From the NCBI GenBank assembly GCA_964561495.1, contig CAZLPW010000064.1, positions 1 through 11,489 on the forward strand: a DNA stretch of 11,489 nt. Direction: 5' to 3'. The stretch is from CAZLPW01 sp964561495. Lineage in GTDB: Bacteria > Fidelibacterota > Marinisomatia > Marinisomatales > UBA1611. The position numbers and the translations under genes were made by a program. Under the pieces are notes generated by a model that saw only the letters and a program-made list of their open reading frames with translations, was not told the origin of the DNA and ran no database searches. This document shows positions 7,107 to 11,489 of this stretch, piece by piece (within the stretch, counting starts at the first letter, position 1; each line of letters starts with the position of its first letter).

Positions 7107-9166
7107 TTTAAAAATAAAATTTTTCTTGTTTGTATATCATTTAAATTTTTTATTTTAAAAAAATAAAGCCCAGCTGATAATTTACTCCCGTCCCAGCTTA
7201 AGTTTTGATAGTCATTAGATTTTAGATAATAAATTTGCGTGTCAACTAAATTACCCAAAATGTCATATACATCTAATCTTAATTCGCAATCAACTTCTGT
7301 TTTTAAGGGAATATTAACCGTAGCATTAAAAGGATTCGGGAAAGGCTTACCAACCTCAAAGTTATCTGGTGTTTCACTAACTAATCTGGATAGCGGCTCG
7401 GTATAGGCAGTTACTGTAATCGTTTTACTCTTTTCAGGATGCCACTTTGGAGTTATTATTAAGTTTATTTGGTTATCAATCTGGTCAGATGGAATTTGGC
7501 CAGAAAAGTTAAGTTCAATTTCTTGGTCTGGACTTATAATATTATTGCCAATACTATTTTCGAACCATCCTTTCTGATCATTTAATTCATAATAAAAATC
7601 TTGTGTGTAGTCCCCTTCATTTAAGATTCTAAAAGAGATATTAGATAGTCCTTCGGCCATATAAACTCCAATTCTATCATCATACTCTTGATAATTATTA
7701 ACTAAAATACTGTATTCAACTGGGTAAATACCTGGTATCCTTGTTGCCCTATAAACAGCACCATTTGGTAATGATAAATTATACTCGCCCTGCCAAATTG
7801 TTTCGCCTTCATTACTAACCTCAATAGACCTTCCTCCCCCTCCGACTGTTGTTATTAGTACATTCCCATTATCGAGTTTTTGAGCATTCCCTGATGCGAA
7901 TCCAAACAGATCAGGAGAGAGTTCATATTCCCAAATCAATTCTGCAAAAAATATATTATCTGCACTATCAATTTTAATTTCTATTGCTCTTGAAATCTGT
8001 TGTTCAGTCTGTCGGAATTCAGGGCTTAAGTTCCCATTATCAAAAGTAAGGATATTCCCATTATCAAGGATCTGTAAACTATGTTGAAAACTGAAACCTA
8101 TTTCATGCCCAATTTCTACTTCCCCTGACGGCATATTGTGACCCATATTCCAAATAATTTCTCCTGAAGGATAATCTATTTTGGTTATCCTTGAAAGATG
8201 CCGGGTTGATATATATATTGCATCTTCAGATTCATCATAGGTTAAAGCATTCACATGTGTCCAATCATGATGAAGATCAAGATAGGCTTGATTCCATGTA
8301 CCTCCATATTCGTCAAAATCATTCATACTAAAATGGTCAAAAACATTCCACTCCCATATTATCTCTTTTGTATCCTTATCCCATTCAACAAGTTTATCCC
8401 CAATCCAAGGAAACTCCATAGTAGAGCCATCTGCCACAAAACCAAGAGACTGAAAAAGAGAGGTCCAATCACCAATTGGAATCGGTCCCATCATACTAGT
8501 TTCTACAATGCCCATATAATTCCCATTTGAAAGTTGTATGAGATCGTGATGCATAAATTCAAGGTTTGGCTCTGACCATAAAGTTCCTAAACCAAAAGAA
8601 AATTCGATCCCTGGTAGATTATATTCAGATCCAGAATTTAGATAACAGCCAAAAATGTCTCCATAAATGGAGGTGTTGTAATAAACAATATTTTCAGAAC
8701 CTGTATTCCATATCTCTCGTCCTGCTTTATCTATTACAGCAGAAAAATAATTAAAAAATGCGCCAAATATTGTGAGTCCATTTTGAACTTGAGAATCATC
8801 AAAAATCGTTGCTGAAGCATCAGAAATTGAAATACCTGTAGTAAAAGAAAAAACATCACTCCAAGATCCTACATCATATGATAAAAAAACAGGTCTGACT
8901 CTCCAAAAATATGTCTGATCCCAATCAATGACCTCTTTTTCAATAAATAATAATGAGTTGTCTATCCGCTGTAGTATTGGCTCTGAAAAATCACCAGAAG
9001 TTGAAATCTCAATTTCATAGCTGATTGCCTCTGGTATTTGCTCCCATTCAAAAACAACATGGATATATTGAATTTCAGATCCATTCTCAGGTCGAATCAA
9101 ATCCGCTTTTAGCATATTAAAAACTAAAATTGAGATAAAAATTTTTAGAATCATTTGATTAAACAT
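7103..9166 (-). CDS. Secreted multi-domain arylsulfotransferase-like (ASST) protein with Fn3 and sorting domains
   Basis: This 687-residue protein has an N-terminal signal peptide (about 1-21). Met5 is an equally plausible start and would leave a cleaner signal. A fibronectin type III-like domain covers about 23-111 and an ASST propeller about 115-480. A beta-sandwich follows (about 485-590), and then a PFPNPFNA-type sorting domain (608-687, ending RKILFLK). Likely equivalents of the E. coli enzyme's catalytic groups are His206/207, His304, Asn306, Arg322 and His362. His304 to Arg322 is again 18 residues. The WEWNVFDH segment at 271 parallels the first paralogue. The mature protein has only Cys174 and Cys627, so the short active-site disulfide of E. 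coli AssT is missing. The gene overlaps the leucine-rich-repeat gene by four bases. Function as a PAPS-independent aryl sulfotransferase is inferred; a binding propeller is the alternative. Confidence 0.82.
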   Translation of the reverse strand: MFNQMILKIFISILVFNMLKADLIRPENGSEIQYIHVVFEWEQIPEAISYEIEISTSGDFSEPILQRIDNSLLFIEKEVIDWDQTYFWRVRPVFLSYDVGSWSDVFSFTTGISISDASATIFDDSQVQNGLTIFGAFFNYFSAVIDKAGREIWNTGSENIVYYNTSIYGDIFGCYLNSGSEYNLPGIEFSFGLGTLWSEPNLEFMHHDLIQLSNGNYMGIVETSMMGPIPIGDWTSLFQSLGFVADGSTMEFPWIGDKLVEWDKDTKEIIWEWNVFDHFSMNDFDEYGGTWNQAYLDLHHDWTHVNALTYDESEDAIYISTRHLSRITKIDYPSGEIIWNMGHNMPSGEVEIGHEIGFSFQHSLQILDNGNILTFDNGNLSPEFRQTEQQISRAIEIKIDSADNIFFAELIWEYELSPDLFGFASGNAQKLDNGNVLITTVGGGGRSIEVSNEGETIWQGEYNLSLPNGAVYRATRIPGIYPVEYSILVNNYQEYDDRIGVYMAEGLSNISFRILNEGDYTQDFYYELNDQKGWFENSIGNNIISPDQEIELNFSGQIPSDQIDNQINLIITPKWHPEKSKTITVTAYTEPLSRLVSETPDNFEVGKPFPNPFNATVNIPLKTEVDCELRLDVYDILGNLVDTQIYYLKSNDYQNLSWDGSKLSAGLYFFKIKNLNDIQTRKILFLK

Positions 9167-9188
9167 TTAGTATATAAAGGCAAACAAA

Positions 9189-9218
9189 ATTATACTCGTA
9201 TAATATATGAAAGTTAAA
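9189..9218 (-). promoter_or_regulatory. Candidate promoter for the second arylsulfotransferase-like gene
   Basis: Read on the minus strand, TTTAAC (9218-9213) and a perfect TATAAT (9194-9189) are separated by 18 bases. The implied leader is about 15 bases before the ATG at 9166. The region 9198-9218 matches 1797-1817, upstream of the first paralogue, at 18 of 21 positions. Overlapping it on the minus strand is TAATTTTG (9192-9185), which fits the Bacteroidetes -7 consensus TAnnTTTG, but I find no TTG at the expected -33 position. Confidence 0.4.
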
Positions 9219-9271
9219 CCGTAAAACTGAATTTATATTTAAAAGTATATTCAATAGCGTAATTTTATATA

Positions 9272-9907
9272 ATGACTAAACAAGTTTTAAAGCTAAATCC
9301 ACCAATAATAATATTTGGAAATGGAGAAACTCCAAACCATCCAGTGACTTTAAAAATATTAAAAAAAGCATCCACTATAATTTCTTTAGATGGTGGCGCT
9401 GACAAACTCATAGGCATGGGATACTTACCTGATTATATAGTCGGAGATATGGATTCATTAAAGCATAATCAAAGTAAATATAAATCAGAAGTAATTTTAA
9501 TGAAAGACCAATCAAAAACTGATCTGGAAAAAGCAATTCATTGGCTGATTAATAATAAAACCGACAAACTAGAACTTATAGGCTGCTCAGCTGGTCGAGA
9601 TGATCACCACTTTGCAAATCTTTTCATTATTGAAAAGTTTTCTAAAATCATTGACATAAAAATGGTAACTAATTGGTCACTATTTTACTGTTTAGAAGGA
9701 TCAAAAACTTTTAAATCAGTACCAGGTCAGATTGTATCAATTATCTCAAAAAATAGTAACGTAAAAGTCACTACTGTAGGATTAAAATATTCTATGAAAA
9801 ATGAAATCCTTAGTTCGCCATCACGTGGGATTAGCAATGTTGCTCTTGGGTCATCTTTTTCTTTAGATGTATCTAAACCAGTGTGGATTATAATTAACCA
9901 TATTTAA
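9272..9907 (+). CDS. thiN: Thiamine pyrophosphokinase
   Basis: This 211-residue protein of normal length transfers pyrophosphate from ATP to thiamine, making thiamine pyrophosphate in the cytoplasm. The family motifs appear in order: SLDGGADKL (38-46), DYIVGDMDSL (54-63), with acidic residues that hold magnesium and ATP, QSKTDLEKAI (80-89) and GRDDHHFANL (108-117). The C-terminal beta-domain that helps form the thiamine site ends with SRGISNVALGSSFSLDV (184-200). The ATG at 9272 fits the N-terminal strand; no Shine-Dalgarno is visible. A TATAAT at 9199-9204 could serve as the -10 box of a plus-strand promoter, with no good -35. The stop overlaps the next ATG by one base (TAATG), so this gene and the symporter are translationally coupled. 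I see no thiamine biosynthesis genes and no TPP riboswitch beside it, which suits salvage of imported thiamine. Confidence 0.9.
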   Translation: MTKQVLKLNPPIIIFGNGETPNHPVTLKILKKASTIISLDGGADKLIGMGYLPDYIVGDMDSLKHNQSKYKSEVILMKDQSKTDLEKAIHWLINNKTDKLELIGCSAGRDDHHFANLFIIEKFSKIIDIKMVTNWSLFYCLEGSKTFKSVPGQIVSIISKNSNVKVTTVGLKYSMKNEILSSPSRGISNVALGSSFSLDVSKPVWIIINHI

Positions 9908-11301
9908 TGATCAATCTACACCTTCTTGATTGGCTTATATTGGGTGCATACATAATTTGGGTATTGTGGTTTGCTATCTCACGGCTCAGGAAAAATATCC
10001 TCTCAGATATTGATTATATTTTAGGAGGCAGAAAATTAAGTCTACCTGGGTTTGTAGTTACGATTGTTTGTACATGGTATGGTGCCATACTTGGAATAGG
10101 TGAAAACATATTCTTATATGGTATACACAGCTGGTTTATTTGGGCAGTTCCCTACTATATATTTGCATTTGTTTATGCGCTATGGATCGCTCCAAAAATC
10201 CAGAAATTAAAAATGATTTCTATTCCTGACTACTTCCACTCAAAATTTGGTGAAGAAAGCGGAATAATAAGCGCAATTTTATTAACAATTATTACCAGTC
10301 CTGCACCTTATATATTAAGTATGGCTATTATATTACGATTTTTCTTTAATATAGAATTAGGCCACGCAATCATAATATCAGTTTTCTTATCTACGATTTA
10401 TATTTGGAATGGAGGACTAAGTGCAATTATTAAGACTGATTTAATTCAGTTTATACTTATGTTTACAGGATTTATTTTCTTGCTCTTATTTTCATGGAAA
10501 AATTTTGGCTCTCCAATTGCTCTTTATAATAGCATTCCAGGAAACTATAAAGATCCTTTAGGCGGGAATTCAGTTCAATATTTTCTTGTTTGGTTTTTTA
10601 TTGCGGCTTGGACACTAATTGACCCAAACTTTTTTCAGCGTTGCTCCGCAGCTCGTTCACCTGAAACTGCCAAAAACGGACTTTTGGTTTCAATAGTATT
10701 TTGGTTCATTTTTGATTGTATCACTCTTTTGTGTGGCCTATATGCATTGCAACATATAAAATTGAGTGATCCTTTATTTGTATATCCCGCCCTTGCTATA
10801 GAGGTTTTACCAATTGGGCTTTTAGGTATATTTATTACGGCAATCCTGGCTATAGTTATGTCCACAATTGATTCTATGAGTCTTATCAGTGGTATAACAT
10901 TTGGGAGAGATGTGCTCTGGCGGATTGATAAAAAACCAGAATCAAAAAATACCGTCTCTTATATTAAAAAAGGATTAGTTGTAATATCAGTACTATCAAT
11001 ACTCCTCGCTTTTTCAATACCTTCTGTTGTAAGTCTATTTTATTCAATAGGATCAGTAATTATACCAGGTCTTATATTGCCTTTTCTATTTTCTTTTAAA
11101 CTAAACAATAACTTAGTCATAAAAAACTGGATCCAGTTTTGGATGGTATCACCCGTAATTATATCACTATCCTGGTTAATTATCTCAAGAAATATTGGTA
11201 ATCCTCTATTTGGTATTGAACCATTTTATCCTGGAATTGTTTTATCAAGCTTTTTCACTGTTTTTATTTACAGCAAATCAAAAAAATATAAAAATAAGTA
11301 G
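9907..11301 (+). CDS. Sodium:solute symporter (SSS family), candidate thiamine transporter
   Basis: The 464-residue integral membrane protein has about 12-13 hydrophobic segments. Family marks are GGRKLSLPGF (40-49), the PDYFHSKFG loop near 106, GGLSAIIKTDLIQF near 169, the FFQRCSAARSPETAK loop near 240 and the AIVMSTIDSMSLISG helix near 318. The Ser-Thr of that helix corresponds to the region forming the Na2 sodium site in characterised members. These carriers use the sodium gradient to import small solutes. The one-base overlap with thiamine pyrophosphokinase suggests the substrate is thiamine or a close precursor. An SSS carrier named ThiV has been proposed for thiamine-related uptake in other bacteria, including marine ones; whether this is its orthologue cannot be decided here. 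Family membership is secure and the substrate is inferred from context only. Confidence 0.88.
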   Translation: MINLHLLDWLILGAYIIWVLWFAISRLRKNILSDIDYILGGRKLSLPGFVVTIVCTWYGAILGIGENIFLYGIHSWFIWAVPYYIFAFVYALWIAPKIQKLKMISIPDYFHSKFGEESGIISAILLTIITSPAPYILSMAIILRFFFNIELGHAIIISVFLSTIYIWNGGLSAIIKTDLIQFILMFTGFIFLLLFSWKNFGSPIALYNSIPGNYKDPLGGNSVQYFLVWFFIAAWTLIDPNFFQRCSAARSPETAKNGLLVSIVFWFIFDCITLLCGLYALQHIKLSDPLFVYPALAIEVLPIGLLGIFITAILAIVMSTIDSMSLISGITFGRDVLWRIDKKPESKNTVSYIKKGLVVISVLSILLAFSIPSVVSLFYSIGSVIIPGLILPFLFSFKLNNNLVIKNWIQFWMVSPVIISLSWLIISRNIGNPLFGIEPFYPGIVLSSFFTVFIYSKSKKYKNK

Positions 11302-11327
11302 AACGGAATCAACTAAATCTTTTTAAA

Positions 11328-11489
11328 CTATCTTGCGTACCTCTCCAACCATCTTAAATGATTTTCTATAATAATATCCTTTGGGATAATATGTCCAACT
11401 CCTTCCAAAACAATCATTTCCTGATTTTCAGGCGGGGTTCCTAAAAGTTTTTGCATAGGTATCTGAGAATTTTCGTAATCGAAAATTCC
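11328..11489 (-). CDS. C-terminal fragment of an alpha/beta hydrolase-fold protein
   Basis: The minus strand is open from the window edge to a TAG at 11330-11328, giving the last 53 residues of a protein. The sequence includes ENSQIPMQKLLGTPPENQE, then VLEGVGHIIP and HLRWLERYAR. This matches the end of alpha/beta hydrolases: a strand, a loop with the catalytic His (in GVGHIIP) and a final amphipathic helix. The LGTP..., GH..P and L.WL.RY pattern recalls the hydrolase domain fused to the C-terminus of some bacterial serine/threonine kinases, but the rest is outside the window, so a stand-alone esterase is equally possible. It converges on the symporter gene with 26 bases between stops and no clear terminator hairpin. 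Confidence 0.6.
   Translation of the reverse strand, partial: GIFDYENSQIPMQKLLGTPPENQEMIVLEGVGHIIPKDIIIENHLRWLERYAR

Noticed and set aside
8255..8754. Two plus-strand open frames opposite the second ASST-like gene
   Set aside because: They are antisense to conserved propeller sequence and show no family features or start context.
9167..9271. TPP riboswitch before the thiamine pyrophosphokinase gene
   Set aside because: The 105-base spacer lacks the CTGAGA and GAACCTGAT-type conserved segments and is too AT-rich to form the three-helix fold.
10635..10865. Minus-strand open frame inside the symporter gene
   Set aside because: The plus strand encodes conserved SSS loops and helices, and the antisense product has no features.
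1..11489. tRNA or rRNA genes, CRISPR arrays, insertion sequences, integrase or attachment sites
   Set aside because: I saw no cloverleaf, spaced direct repeats, transposase or flanking duplications; the spacers are short and AT-rich.

Overview
The window is AT-rich DNA (roughly two thirds A+T by eye) and densely coding. It comes from a diderm bacterium, because it encodes an outer-membrane beta-barrel and several exported proteins. Two proteins end in a PFPNPFN-type sorting domain of the type IX secretion kind, and one ends in a dockerin-like calcium-binding pair. Start sites lack clear Shine-Dalgarno sequences. Together these point to the Fibrobacteres-Chlorobi-Bacteroidetes assemblage. Marine Candidatus Marinimicrobia (SAR406) is my best guess, but this is inferred from style, not from a marker gene. 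The run of 10 Ns suggests a scaffold from a metagenome or single cell.

Layout. Bases 1-250 hold only a possible gene tail and a weak hairpin. On the minus strand, 251-1744 encodes a secreted arylsulfotransferase-like beta-propeller with a C-terminal dockerin-like pair. Divergent from it, 1893-6038 is a tight four-gene plus-strand operon: a P-loop sulfotransferase, an exported START/SRPBCC lipid-binding-type protein, an outer-membrane beta-barrel and a FabH/OleA-type ketosynthase III interrupted by the N gap. Spacing inside this operon is 0, 6 and 5 bases. Convergent with it, and abutting stop to stop, is a minus-strand pair (9166 down to 6039): a second arylsulfotransferase-like protein overlapping by ATGA a leucine-rich-repeat protein, both with sorting domains. 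Then 9272-11301 is a plus-strand pair: thiamine pyrophosphokinase and a sodium:solute symporter. The window ends in the C-terminal part of a minus-strand alpha/beta hydrolase.

How the genes may work together. Three sulfuryl-transfer-type genes lie within 9 kb. The operon pairs a sulfotransferase with an acyl-condensing enzyme, an exported lipid-binding fold and an outer-membrane barrel. The simplest reading is production and envelope delivery of a sulfated acyl or lipid-like product; this is inference. The two arylsulfotransferase-like genes keep the His-x-Asn, Arg and His constellation of the known enzyme, and they share a promoter-like sequence, so they may be co-regulated. The thiamine kinase/symporter pair is a separate module, probably uptake and activation of thiamine.
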